From contig BQJU01000022.1 of NCBI GenBank assembly GCA_021604865.1, positions 1-64,000 on the forward strand: DNA of 64,000 bases, given 5' to 3'. The translations under genes were made by a program, and so were the position numbers. This stretch comes from Saprospiraceae bacterium. GTDB lineage: Bacteria; Bacteroidota; Bacteroidia; Chitinophagales; Saprospiraceae. A model generated the notes under the pieces. That model saw only the letters and a program-made list of their open reading frames with translations. It had not been told where the DNA came from and ran no database searches. Below are positions 28,520 through 35,428 of the stretch, in pieces; the stretch's first letter is position 1; the number at the start of each line of letters is the position of its first letter.

Positions 28520-29242
28520 TTAGGAGCCGGGTGTGAAAGGGCCTGAATGTTCTTTAATATTTAAAATGAACCCTACTTTAAATACGTTATCAATACTAAT
28601 CCGGGAATCTTTATTGAGCAATTTGCGCAGTCGACTGATAAAGACATCAAAACTTCTACCCAGAAAATAATCCTTTTTACCATAAATTTGCTCTACCGCC
28701 AGATCTCTTCTCAAAATTTGATTGCGGTGCAGGCAAAGTAGATAAAGCACTTCATTTTCTTTTTCAGTGATGCGACAAACTTCATCTTCATAAGCTAATT
28801 CCTGGCGATCATAGAAAAATTGGTAATTACCAAGCTCAAACTGGGTGGGCTGGCAAGACGATAATGGGAAGGCACTACGTCGGAGAATTACTTTAATTTT
28901 ACAGATCAATTCATCCTCGTCGAAGGGTTTGGTGAGGAAATCCTCTGCACCGAGTTCATAACCTTTAAGTTTGTCTTCTTTTAATAACCGGGCAGTTAGA
29001 AAAAGGAAAGGAATTTTAGGATTAAGTTCTTTTAGTTTTTTTGCCAGACAAAATCCATCCATGCCAGGCATCATGATGTCCAGGATGCAAAGATCAAAAT
29101 TCATTTTTTTGAATTGCAGGATGCCTGATTTGGCTTCCCGACACCATTTAACCACAAAGTGTTCGGTTTCCAGCAATTCCATCAAAAGAAATCCCAGGTT
29201 CAGATCGTCTTCAACCAGCAGTATATTTTGTCGGGTATCCAT
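28520..29242 (-). CDS. OmpR-family response regulator
   Basis: A 240-residue response regulator. The receiver domain has the acidic pocket (LLVEDD, Asp12/Asp13), the phospho-acceptor Asp55 in CILDIMMPGMDG, the conserved Thr in LTARL and Lys in TKPFDEDEL. The C-terminal domain (about 130-230) is an OmpR/PhoB winged helix with ITEKENEVLYLLCLHRNQIL and FDVFISRLRKLL. It begins 2 bases after the kinase gene, so kinase and regulator form a pair. The divergent Cys-rich secreted peptide is a natural candidate target. Confidence 0.93.
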   Translation of the reverse strand: MDTRQNILLVEDDLNLGFLLMELLETEHFVVKWCREAKSGILQFKKMNFDLCILDIMMPGMDGFCLAKKLKELNPKIPFLFLTARLLKEDKLKGYELGAEDFLTKPFDEDELICKIKVILRRSAFPLSSCQPTQFELGNYQFFYDRQELAYEDEVCRITEKENEVLYLLCLHRNQILRRDLAVEQIYGKKDYFLGRSFDVFISRLRKLLNKDSRISIDNVFKVGFILNIKEHSGPFTPGS

Positions 29243-29244
29243 AA

Positions 29245-30456
29245 TTAAGGGTGTTTTGGAAGCTGAAATTGAATGGAAGTTCCCTGGTTGTTGCTCGAAC
29301 TGCCTAAAGTTATCTGTCCGCCATGGAGTTCAACGATTTTTTTGACATAAGCTAACCCCAGGCCAAAACCTTTAACATCACTTTGAAAACGAGAAAATTT
29401 GTTAAAAGCCTGCTGCTGTTGCTCTACTTTAAGGCCGGGTCCATTATCGGCAATCTGAAATTGCAATTGCTCTCTGGTATCCTTCAAGTTAACCCTAATC
29501 AGAGGAATGCCGGTGCTATATTTCAGCGCATTGTCCAAAAGGTTGCGCAAGAGGCGGGAGAAGTGAAAGCGATCAACGGCATAATTTATCGGTTCTGCAG
29601 GGAGTTGGATATCTAGCTTAGCGGATTTTTCTTTGATTTGTAAATCCATTTCTTTGATGACTTGTTGAATCAGGCCCTGCAAATCCGTCAATTCTTTGTG
29701 TAGCTGATATTCCTTGCGTTCAATTTGTGAAAGGTGCAATACTTTTTCGACCTGTTCCATCAATCCGGCACTTTCTCCATTTATGATTTGTAAATACCGG
29801 CTCTCTTTTGCAGCGGGCATTTGCTTTTGCAGAAGGCCGCTGGCCAGTTTGATATTGGTGAGTGGGGTCCTGAATTCGTGGGCCATGTGGTTGAAAAAAT
29901 CCCGGTTGAGATCACTGATACGTTTTTGTCGGAGCAGGTAATAGGAAGCCAGGGCAAACAAAAAAGAGATGAACAATAGAATGGCTATAGAACTGACGAA
30001 CATAAAATTCATGCCATTCAGGAGAAATTTTGATTTATTGGGAAAATTGATGCCCAGATAATGTTGATCGGTTTCCAGCAGAGGCTCCAGGGAACAACTG
30101 TAGGAATCAGGATCAGATTTTTCTACAATTTGCACTTCATACGGTATATCTAGCTGGTAATAATTTAGGGTTTTGGCAATTGCTGAGTCGAGGGAAGAGG
30201 TACGTAATAGAGTCGCGGAGGGCAGGCGGCAGGTAGCCTGATTGGTTGAGAGGCCACAGCTGGCCCGCAAGGCTTGGCAATCTGTATTATTGGCTGCTTT
30301 TTCAACGGCACTGCAAAGCGCCATTTGTACCCGGTTTTTGAATTGTTCTTCCATTAAATGTCTGGAATGGTCCATCCATTTAATTTGGAAATAGAGTAGG
30401 GCAATTAGTGCGACAATGGAGGCCCCGATGAGTAATTTGATGCTATACGCTTTCAT
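29245..30456 (-). CDS. Membrane sensor histidine kinase with Cys-rich periplasmic domain
   Basis: A 403-residue histidine kinase. Helix 1 is at residues 7-25 and helix 2 at about 150-172. The periplasmic domain between them has six Cys (CSAVEKAANNTDC, SCGLSTNQATC, YSCSLEP), which is many for a 125-residue sensor and suggests disulfides or metal binding. The HisKA motif is HMAHEFRTPLTNIK (His near 193). The ATPase domain carries NLLDNALKYS, DNGPGL and GFGLGLAYVKKIVELHGG. It is co-transcribed with the regulator at 28520-29242 and divergent from the Cys-rich peptide at 30704. The stimulus is unknown; redox state or metal is my inference. Confidence 0.92.
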   Translation of the reverse strand: MKAYSIKLLIGASIVALIALLYFQIKWMDHSRHLMEEQFKNRVQMALCSAVEKAANNTDCQALRASCGLSTNQATCRLPSATLLRTSSLDSAIAKTLNYYQLDIPYEVQIVEKSDPDSYSCSLEPLLETDQHYLGINFPNKSKFLLNGMNFMFVSSIAILLFISFLFALASYYLLRQKRISDLNRDFFNHMAHEFRTPLTNIKLASGLLQKQMPAAKESRYLQIINGESAGLMEQVEKVLHLSQIERKEYQLHKELTDLQGLIQQVIKEMDLQIKEKSAKLDIQLPAEPINYAVDRFHFSRLLRNLLDNALKYSTGIPLIRVNLKDTREQLQFQIADNGPGLKVEQQQQAFNKFSRFQSDVKGFGLGLAYVKKIVELHGGQITLGSSSNNQGTSIQFQLPKHP

Positions 30457-30647
30457 TTATGGACTATTTTAAAAAAATATATCCTCTGAATTCATTTCTG
30501 GACGCAGAGCCAATGGAGTTGCAGAGCAAATAAGAGGTTTCCTCTGGAGTACAAAAAAACGGAATATTGTCAGACCAATCCAATGCATTAACACCTCCTT
30601 AACAAGTGGCTAACAGCTCTAAAACAGCCTCCAACACTCCACAAACC

Positions 30648-30655
30648 TACCTTTG
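30648..30655 (+). promoter_or_regulatory. -7 box TACCTTTG upstream of the Cys-rich peptide
   Basis: TACCTTTG matches TAnnTTTG and lies 48 bases before the ATG, predicting a leader of about 42 bases. No clear TTTG is seen at the -33 distance, which would fit a promoter that needs an activator. Confidence 0.5.
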
Positions 30656-30703
30656 TATCGTCCGGTAGCTCAGCGGTTCTGAGTGTAACAAATAATTTTC
30701 AAA

Positions 30704-31081
30704 ATGAACACATTAGTTAAAGTAAGTTTTTTTTTATTGGCCTTTTTTGCGGTTAACCTTACTGTCCAGGGGCAAAATTGTCAGGCAGCGACTTCTTGTT
30801 GCAGCAAAAAAATGACCAAGGTTGAAAATCAGGAAGTTAATCAGGCTACAGCTGAAAAAGCGTCGGCCACTTTGGTGGAGAATGTACAACAAACTACCGA
30901 TCGTGCTTCCGTTCCCGTTCAACTTTCTAACTTGACAACACAAGCGCAATCTGGAGCAAAGGCGAATTGCCAGCCAAAAAACTGTCAACCAACCAATTGT
31001 GATCCTGCTAATTGCGATTTGACGCAATGTGATCCTGCCAATTGCAAGTTAAAGTCCGCTAAAAAAGCGAAACAGCTTTAA
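30704..31081 (+). CDS. Small secreted Cys-rich repeat protein
   Basis: A 125-residue protein with a signal peptide (MNTLVKVSFFLLAFFAVNLT, cleavage near GQ-NC). The mature part has an N-terminal Cys cluster (NCQAATSCCSKK), a Gln/Thr/Ala-rich linker of about 65 residues, and a C-terminal tandem of five-residue steps, N-C-x-P-x, with six regularly spaced Cys (residues about 93-115). The C-terminus is Lys-rich. I know no family for it. Regular Cys spacing suggests metal binding or an extended cross-linked structure; this is inference. It is divergent from a two-component system whose sensor is also Cys-rich. Confidence 0.72.
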   Translation: MNTLVKVSFFLLAFFAVNLTVQGQNCQAATSCCSKKMTKVENQEVNQATAEKASATLVENVQQTTDRASVPVQLSNLTTQAQSGAKANCQPKNCQPTNCDPANCDLTQCDPANCKLKSAKKAKQL

Positions 31082-31265
31082 GATAGGGCAAAAAAGTGAT
31101 GGGGTGAGTATGTCAAGATCACTTTACTGTCAGAAAACAGACTTCCAATCATTACATTGACAGTAGTCAGTGAATGTGTTGTCATTCCCACACTCCATCA
31201 CTCTTTCTTACGCTAAAAAACCTGAATATTTCTTTTATTCCAACTCAATTTCTCACCTGAAAGCT

Positions 31266-31273
31266 TACCTTTG
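31266..31273 (+). promoter_or_regulatory. -7 box TACCTTTG of purC
   Basis: TACCTTTG matches TAnnTTTG and lies 20 bases before the ATG at 31293. It supports that start over a longer reading frame, since transcription would begin near 31280. Confidence 0.5.
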
Positions 31274-31292
31274 CGATGAAAATACACATCGC

Positions 31293-32237
31293 ATGTCGCT
31301 GGAATCTTCTGCTATTTTAGAAACCTATTTTAAGTTCCCGGGTCAGACGGCCTTTTATAGGGGTAAAGTCCGGGATGTTTATACCGTTGGAGACCGTTTG
31401 GTGATGGTTGCTTCTGACCGCATCTCTGCTTTTGATCACGTCTTGCCCCGACCGATTCCCTTTAAAGGGCAGGTACTCAATCAGCTTGCGGCTCATTTTC
31501 TGAATGCTACTCGTGATATTGCTCCCAATTGGCTCTTATCAGCTCCCGACCCTAATGTCTCTGTAGGTATCGCCTGTCAGCCTTATCCGGTAGAAATGGT
31601 GATTCGGGCCTATTTGGTGGGCCATTCCTGGCGAGAATATCAGGCCGGTAAACGCGAAATTTGCGGCGTGCCTATGCCTGAGGGGATGCGTGAAAATGAG
31701 GCTTTTCCAGCACCCATTATTACCCCGGCGACTAAAGCAGAAGAAGGCCATGATGAGGATATCTCCCGGGAAGAAATCATAGCCAAAGGCATCGTTCCGG
31801 AAGCAGACTATCTTCAATTGGAGGCGTACACCAGGGAATTATTTGCCCGCGGCACGGAAATGGCTGCCAGGCAAGGGCTGATCCTGGTGGATACCAAATA
31901 CGAATTTGGTAAAAAGGATGGGGAAATCTACGTCATTGATGAAATTCATACGCCGGACAGTTCCAGATATTTCTATTTGGATGGATATGAGGAGCGGCAG
32001 AAAAGAGGAGAACGCCAAAAACAGCTGTCGAAAGAGTTTGTCCGGGAATGGCTGATGGCCCATGGTTTTCAGGGTAAAGAAGGTCAGCTGATGCCGATGA
32101 TGCCGGATTCATTTGTCGAGCAGATTTCGGATCGTTACATCGAATTGTATGAAATTATCACAGGTAAGCCCTTTGAAAAAGCCGACACTTCGGATATTGA
32201 GTCGAGGATTCATCACAATGTTTTGAAAGTCCTTTAA
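31293..32237 (+). CDS. purC: Phosphoribosylaminoimidazole-succinocarboxamide synthase
   Basis: A 314-residue SAICAR synthetase that joins aspartate to CAIR in de novo purine synthesis. I place the start at 31293 ([20 protein letters not shown]) because the frame further upstream is unlike the family and a -7 box lies between the two. Motifs are [19 protein letters not shown], the [15 protein letters not shown] segment, [12 protein letters not shown] and LVDTKYEFG followed by [14 protein letters not shown]. The length fits the longer type of PurC. A SET-domain gene starts 3 bases after its stop, so the two are probably co-transcribed. Confidence 0.95.
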   Translation: MSLESSAILETYFKFPGQTAFYRGKVRDVYTVGDRLVMVASDRISAFDHVLPRPIPFKGQVLNQLAAHFLNATRDIAPNWLLSAPDPNVSVGIACQPYPVEMVIRAYLVGHSWREYQAGKREICGVPMPEGMRENEAFPAPIITPATKAEEGHDEDISREEIIAKGIVPEADYLQLEAYTRELFARGTEMAARQGLILVDTKYEFGKKDGEIYVIDEIHTPDSSRYFYLDGYEERQKRGERQKQLSKEFVREWLMAHGFQGKEGQLMPMMPDSFVEQISDRYIELYEIITGKPFEKADTSDIESRIHHNVLKVL

Positions 32238-32240
32238 GTT

Positions 32241-32642
32241 ATGACTCAACGCCTGCCTTTTGTTTATTTTGGTCCTAGTCCATTGGGTGGTCGAGGCGTT
32301 TTTACCCTGCAAGAAATCCCCAAAGGAGCTTTGATTGAAGTTTGCCCGGTGATTGTTTTATCCGAAACAGATAAGTCACTTATCCACAAGACACACTTGC
32401 ACGATTATTATTTCCTATGGGGAAAGGAGGAGAGGGAGTGTGTGATTGCGCTGGGGTTTGGTTCTTTATACAATCATTTATATACGCCCAATGCGGAATA
32501 TGTCATTGATGAAGAACAGCAATGTATTGATATTTACAGTATCCGCGACATCAAAGCCGGAGAAGAAATCACGCTTAATTATAATGGTGACCCTATGGAT
32601 CGAACAAGGGTTTGGTTTGATAAAGGGGTGGAGGGGGACTAA
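32241..32642 (+). CDS. SET-domain protein (putative protein lysine methyltransferase)
   Basis: A 133-residue protein made of a single SET domain. It has the opening GGRGVFTLQEIPKGALIEV, a central FGSLYNHLYTPNAEY that corresponds to the NHS-x-x-PN motif (with Leu-Tyr in place of Ser-Cys), and GEEITLNYN that corresponds to the catalytic Tyr motif. SET proteins methylate lysines using S-adenosylmethionine; short bacterial members exist but their targets are seldom known. It starts 3 bases after purC. There are no zinc-binding pre-SET or post-SET Cys clusters. Confidence 0.82.
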   Translation: MTQRLPFVYFGPSPLGGRGVFTLQEIPKGALIEVCPVIVLSETDKSLIHKTHLHDYYFLWGKEERECVIALGFGSLYNHLYTPNAEYVIDEEQQCIDIYSIRDIKAGEEITLNYNGDPMDRTRVWFDKGVEGD

Positions 32643-32712
32643 AACTCTGGACGCAGAGTTATCTTGACCACCTCGGTTGCAGTTTTTTCTTAGGGGCAGA
32701 CGAAGCTCTAAA

Positions 32713-33927
32713 TCAAGAATTCTCCGGAATGCCCACATACTCCCGCAAATACTGAAAATGTGGACCCAGCTTTCCATCTTTAGCAATGGTAGCCCGCTCC
32801 AGGATGAGGCTTTTCGGCTTCAAAAATTCCGGTAATATCTTTTCCAAAAACATATTTCCAAAAGCCTTGGAAGCATCTCGTGGCATTTCACTGGGCAAGT
32901 TGTCAATGGTCATCATATCGATAACGTGTTTCTGGAAAGGCGCTGTTTCTTTTTCTGTTTGTGGATCATAGCCAAAAACCGGATCGGCGATGGTAGAAGC
33001 TTTTAGCGTGGAAGGGATTGAAGAAACCGGAGCGATGTCACAAGTGACATCGGCAATGACCTGAATATTGAAATCCGGCCGTTTCATTTCTTCCTTAGAA
33101 AAAAAGACCGGAGATTTATTGTTCCAAAAGATTCCGTTGATCATTAAATCAGCCTTTTGAGTATAAGGGCCAAAGACACTTTTGAACAACTCAGGATTAT
33201 CATAAAAATCCTGTTTGGAAAAGACCGATCCATCCTTGCGTGCTGCATAATGCCGACATTCCAGGCGGGTAAATACGGCTTCATTAAAGGTTTGCTTCAG
33301 GAATTTTGCGGGCTCCACCTGTCGTATCCCCATTTCATGCAATACATCGGCAGCGCCTTTGCCTACCCGGCCCGTTCCCGTTAGCACAATGCGAATGGGC
33401 GGCAATTTAAGTCCGGCATATTGTTGTTTCGCCTCAGCATAATCAAAACAATCTTTCAAGCGTTTCATTTGATAAGCGCCGCTTCGCTGTCCGTAAGTCC
33501 AGATGGCATTATAAGCACCCACCATTCCGGCATAATATCCAAAGGCAATTAGGCGCCTGCCACGGTCACCTTTCATGGCTTCATAATCAATGAGCTGGAT
33601 ATTTTTATCCAGGATGGCCCTGAGTAGATCACGGTTATAGGCCTGCTTTTTAAGCGTGTGGGAAAAAAAACAATAAGCTTTATTTGGAATTAACTGGTGT
33701 ATCGGAACCTCCTTTATGCCCAATAATAGATCACAATCTTGAATATCTTCACTCATCGGCACCCCTAATTGCAGGTATTCCTCATCGTGAAAACAACGGA
33801 TAGGGGAGGGTTGTACGACTAATTTGAATTGATGGTAATCAACCAGGACATTGGCGCATTGATTGGGGCTGAAGAGTACTCTGGCATCGGGAGGCGTTTT
33901 TCCTTCTCTGATAATTCCTACTTTCAT
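32713..33927 (-). CDS. NAD(P)-dependent oxidoreductase of the alanine/saccharopine dehydrogenase fold
   Basis: A 404-residue protein. Residues 1-140 match the alanine dehydrogenase/PNT N-terminal domain (VGIIREGKTPPDARVLFSPN, then the conserved SHTLKKQAYN and LIDYEAM). A Rossmann-type NAD(P) domain follows, with IVLTGTGRVGKGAADVLHEMG near residue 200. The order and the RV-FSP signature suit the lysine-forming saccharopine dehydrogenase (LYS1-like) group. A role in lysine metabolism is plausible, but the substrate is not certain. The gene is convergent with the purC/SET pair and divergent from ssrA. Confidence 0.75.
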   Translation of the reverse strand: MKVGIIREGKTPPDARVLFSPNQCANVLVDYHQFKLVVQPSPIRCFHDEEYLQLGVPMSEDIQDCDLLLGIKEVPIHQLIPNKAYCFFSHTLKKQAYNRDLLRAILDKNIQLIDYEAMKGDRGRRLIAFGYYAGMVGAYNAIWTYGQRSGAYQMKRLKDCFDYAEAKQQYAGLKLPPIRIVLTGTGRVGKGAADVLHEMGIRQVEPAKFLKQTFNEAVFTRLECRHYAARKDGSVFSKQDFYDNPELFKSVFGPYTQKADLMINGIFWNNKSPVFFSKEEMKRPDFNIQVIADVTCDIAPVSSIPSTLKASTIADPVFGYDPQTEKETAPFQKHVIDMMTIDNLPSEMPRDASKAFGNMFLEKILPEFLKPKSLILERATIAKDGKLGPHFQYLREYVGIPENS

Positions 33928-34018
33928 GTTCGTTTTGGTTAGGTCGTCTATAATTTGTGGTGCACAAAAATAGAAGAATTTTATGTTAAGGAAACTTTTT
34001 TCCTAAGTTATTGGTTAC

Positions 34019-34026
34019 TACCTTTG
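34019..34026 (+). promoter_or_regulatory. -7 box TACCTTTG of ssrA
   Basis: TACCTTTG matches TAnnTTTG. It predicts a start near 34033, giving a precursor with about 30 extra bases that RNase P would trim to the mature 5' end at 34063. No clear -33 TTTG is found. Confidence 0.5.
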
Positions 34027-34162
34027 ACAGCTCTTCCGAAAGCGGAGGACTACAACATAACTGGGGACGTACTGGAATCGACAGGATCGTTAACTGGTTA
34101 GTAAGCATGCCGGAGCATTCTATTTCACTCCGTTAACAAATGACTAGAAACAATTTTTACAT

Positions 34163-34192
34163 GGCAACAGACAGTTCGCCATGGCTGCCTAA
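34163..34192 (+). other. tmRNA tag reading frame
   Basis: GGC to TAA encodes GNRQFAMAA and stop; with the alanine charged on tmRNA the tag would be AGNRQFAMAA. The C-terminal A-x-AA is the expected recognition end for ClpXP-type proteases. Confidence 0.85.
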
Positions 34193-34424
34193 GACTAGGT
34201 CTTAGAAAGCCTTTGTGCCCCACGCTTGACGCCTAATACACAGCGTGCCGCACATCAACCAACCTTTAGGCTAGCGAAATGACCGGCTCCGATCATTCAG
34301 CGAAATTCAGGAGATAAGGGTCAAGTCGTGGAGGGTTTCCAATCCTGCCTTGATCACGAAAATTCAACTGGAAAATAAGCATGTAGAAAGCTCTCTGGTG
34401 CTTTCGCTGGACGCGAGTTCGACT

Positions 34425-34758
34425 CGAAGGGTCGCCCGTGCGGTGACGTACGGTGAAAAATCGGGTGAATTCAGGGAAGCCTAAGTTCCGAAAATTTCGG
34501 AGTAAGGTAATCCTGAGCCAAGCCAAAGGGAAGACTTTGGAAGGTGCAGAGACTAGGGACACTACGGTGAGCCCACTAGCGCCCGACATCTTGATTAGGG
34601 ATTGTTCAAGAAGATGAATTTGTCAATGTTTAATGTGAACTTGAACAATGAAACACATGAACAGACCTAAAAAGATGATGATATAGTCCGATACCCCGGG
34701 AAACCGGGAGTCAGTGCCAGTGGTATTGATAAGGAGTAAATTTACTCTGAACGTATTG
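34425..34758 (+). ncRNA. Group I intron inside the ssrA T arm
   Basis: A 334-nt self-splicing-type intron without an internal protein gene. The 5' exon ends in U (34424) and the intron ends in G (34758), as group I rules demand. P1: exon CGACU (34420-34424) pairs with GGUCG (34430-34434), with the U-G wobble at the splice site. P3: TCGGGTG (34461-34467) with CGCCCGA (34580-34586). P4: TCAGG (34471) with CCTGA (34512). P5: TCCGAAA/TTTCGGA (34488-34502). P6: CCAAAG/CTTTGG (34523-34540). P7: GACTA in GTGCAGAGACTA (34544-34555) with TAGTC in GATATAGTCC (34680-34689). P8 region: a 10-bp stem at 34601-34610/34640-34649. P9: CCCGG-GAAA-CCGGG (34695-34708). Extra sequence between P7 and the P3 return strand suggests subgroup IA; the subgroup is uncertain. 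Confidence 0.92.
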
Positions 34759-34784
34759 CTCGCCGTCTCCACAAGTTAAAACGC

Positions 34785-34824
34785 AAAGCCCCAATTGGTC
34801 TGTTGATCAGTTGGGGCTTTTGTA
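34785..34824 (+). terminator. Intrinsic terminator of ssrA
   Basis: AAAGCCCCAA at 34785-34794 pairs with TTGGGGCTTT at 34811-34820 across a 16-base loop, followed by TGTATTT. It lies 14 bases after the tmRNA 3' end. Confidence 0.9.
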
Positions 34825-34924
34825 TTTAAAAATATTGGGAAGAAAAATTTTATGTTGAAAAGGTATTCCAGTAAAATAATCTATTGAACGCTTGTATTAA
34901 TTATGTTATGGAAGTCAAACATCT

Positions 34925-35085
34925 ACATTGTCTTCTCCCCTTCAACCGCCCAATTTCCCATCTTTCTAACCAATTCCAACTGCACCTGAGCCCGTTGCAA
35001 ATTCTGTCCTCCAAAGTGGATTTAATAATAGAGGTCGCCTTGCAAAAAGTCGGTTAGAAATATACTATGCCGGGCCGGAAGCAGA
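34925..35085 (-). pseudogene. Decayed 3' fragment of a kinase-like gene (copy of 38.3 kb gene)
   Basis: On the minus strand, 35060-34968 is about 80% identical in DNA to 38403-38310, the 3' part of the intact phosphotransferase gene. It translates as FLTDFLQGDLYY, a stop (TAA in place of an AAA Lys codon), then IHFGGQNLQRAQVQLELVRKM. Further upstream the match weakens with small deletions (to about 35085), and the last residues diverge. No other part of the gene is present. It is a relic of a second copy, not a working gene. Confidence 0.8.
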
Positions 35086-35117
35086 TCGCTCTGGTAAAGA
35101 CTTTTCACTTTTCTTTG

Positions 35118-35276
35118 CTATTGATGATTATCTCCGCACATTTTCATGATCATAAACTCTCCAAATTCATCAATTTGAATATAGTGGTATCCACCACCAT
35201 GTCCTCCGTAAATCCTTTGTACGATCCCTTGTTTGTGCGCTTGCCATAATGGAATGACAATTAAAATAAGGAAAAT
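35118..35276 (-). pseudogene. Unrecognised coding-like fragment without a start
   Basis: A 52-codon open frame between stops on the minus strand, beginning with a hydrophobic IFLILIVIPLWQ and continuing QRIYGGHGGGYHYIQIDEFG then EFMIMKMCGDNHQ. The composition looks like real protein, but there is no ATG, GTG or TTG at its beginning. I do not recognise a family. It is probably the C-terminal piece of a decayed secreted protein, or a small protein with an unusual start. Confidence 0.4.
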
Positions 35277-35428
35277 TTAATTTTTTCCAGAGAGGTTGTC
35301 ACAAAAAATTGGAGGTTGAAGATTAGGTAGGGAAGATCGGAAAATTGAAAATCATTCCAATGTAAAAATAATACCCCCAATACGTATTTATTTACTCAAA
35401 ATATTTTTTACCAAAAAATCTGAAAACA

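Larger units (their letters stand above)
34063..34771 (+). ncRNA. ssrA: tmRNA gene interrupted by a group I intron
   Basis: This gene makes tmRNA, which rescues stalled ribosomes and tags the nascent chain. The 5' GGGGACG (34063-34069) pairs with CGTCTCC (34764-34770), and the third pair is G-U, the alanine identity element. The tag frame starts at GGC 34163 and reads GNRQFAMAA then TAA (34190-34192), in the style of Bacteroidota tags. A pairing of AGCATGC (near 34105) with GCATGT (near 34380) fits helix P2. The T arm GCGAG-TTCGACT ends at 34424, and its partner CTCGC resumes at 34759, so the two exons are 34063-34424 and 34759-34771. CCA is not encoded after the discriminator base. A terminator follows at 34785. 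Confidence 0.93.
34825..35428. other. Gene-free region downstream of tmRNA with two gene relics
   Basis: Six hundred bases with no intact gene. They hold the kinase-like relic (34925-35085), the coding-like fragment (35118-35276) and an A/T-rich stretch before the subtilase. No integrase, att repeat of the tmRNA 3' end, or insertion-sequence end was found by eye. Confidence 0.55.

Noticed and set aside
30660-30690. tRNA-like stretch CCGGTAGCTCAGCGGTTCTGAG
   Set aside because: It resembles a tRNA D arm, but no acceptor stem, anticodon arm or T arm follows; it lies in the leader of the Cys-rich peptide.
31170-31292. Longer N-terminus for purC
   Set aside because: The extra 41 residues are unlike the family, and a TACCTTTG promoter box lies inside them.
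34293-34589. 98-codon minus-strand open frame over ssrA
   Set aside because: It overlaps the tmRNA 3' domain and the group I intron, whose base pairing explains the sequence; the translation is Arg/Phe-rich and unlike any protein.
35067-35249. 60-codon plus-strand frame downstream of tmRNA
   Set aside because: It is the antisense of the coding-like relic at 35118-35276, whose composition is more protein-like.
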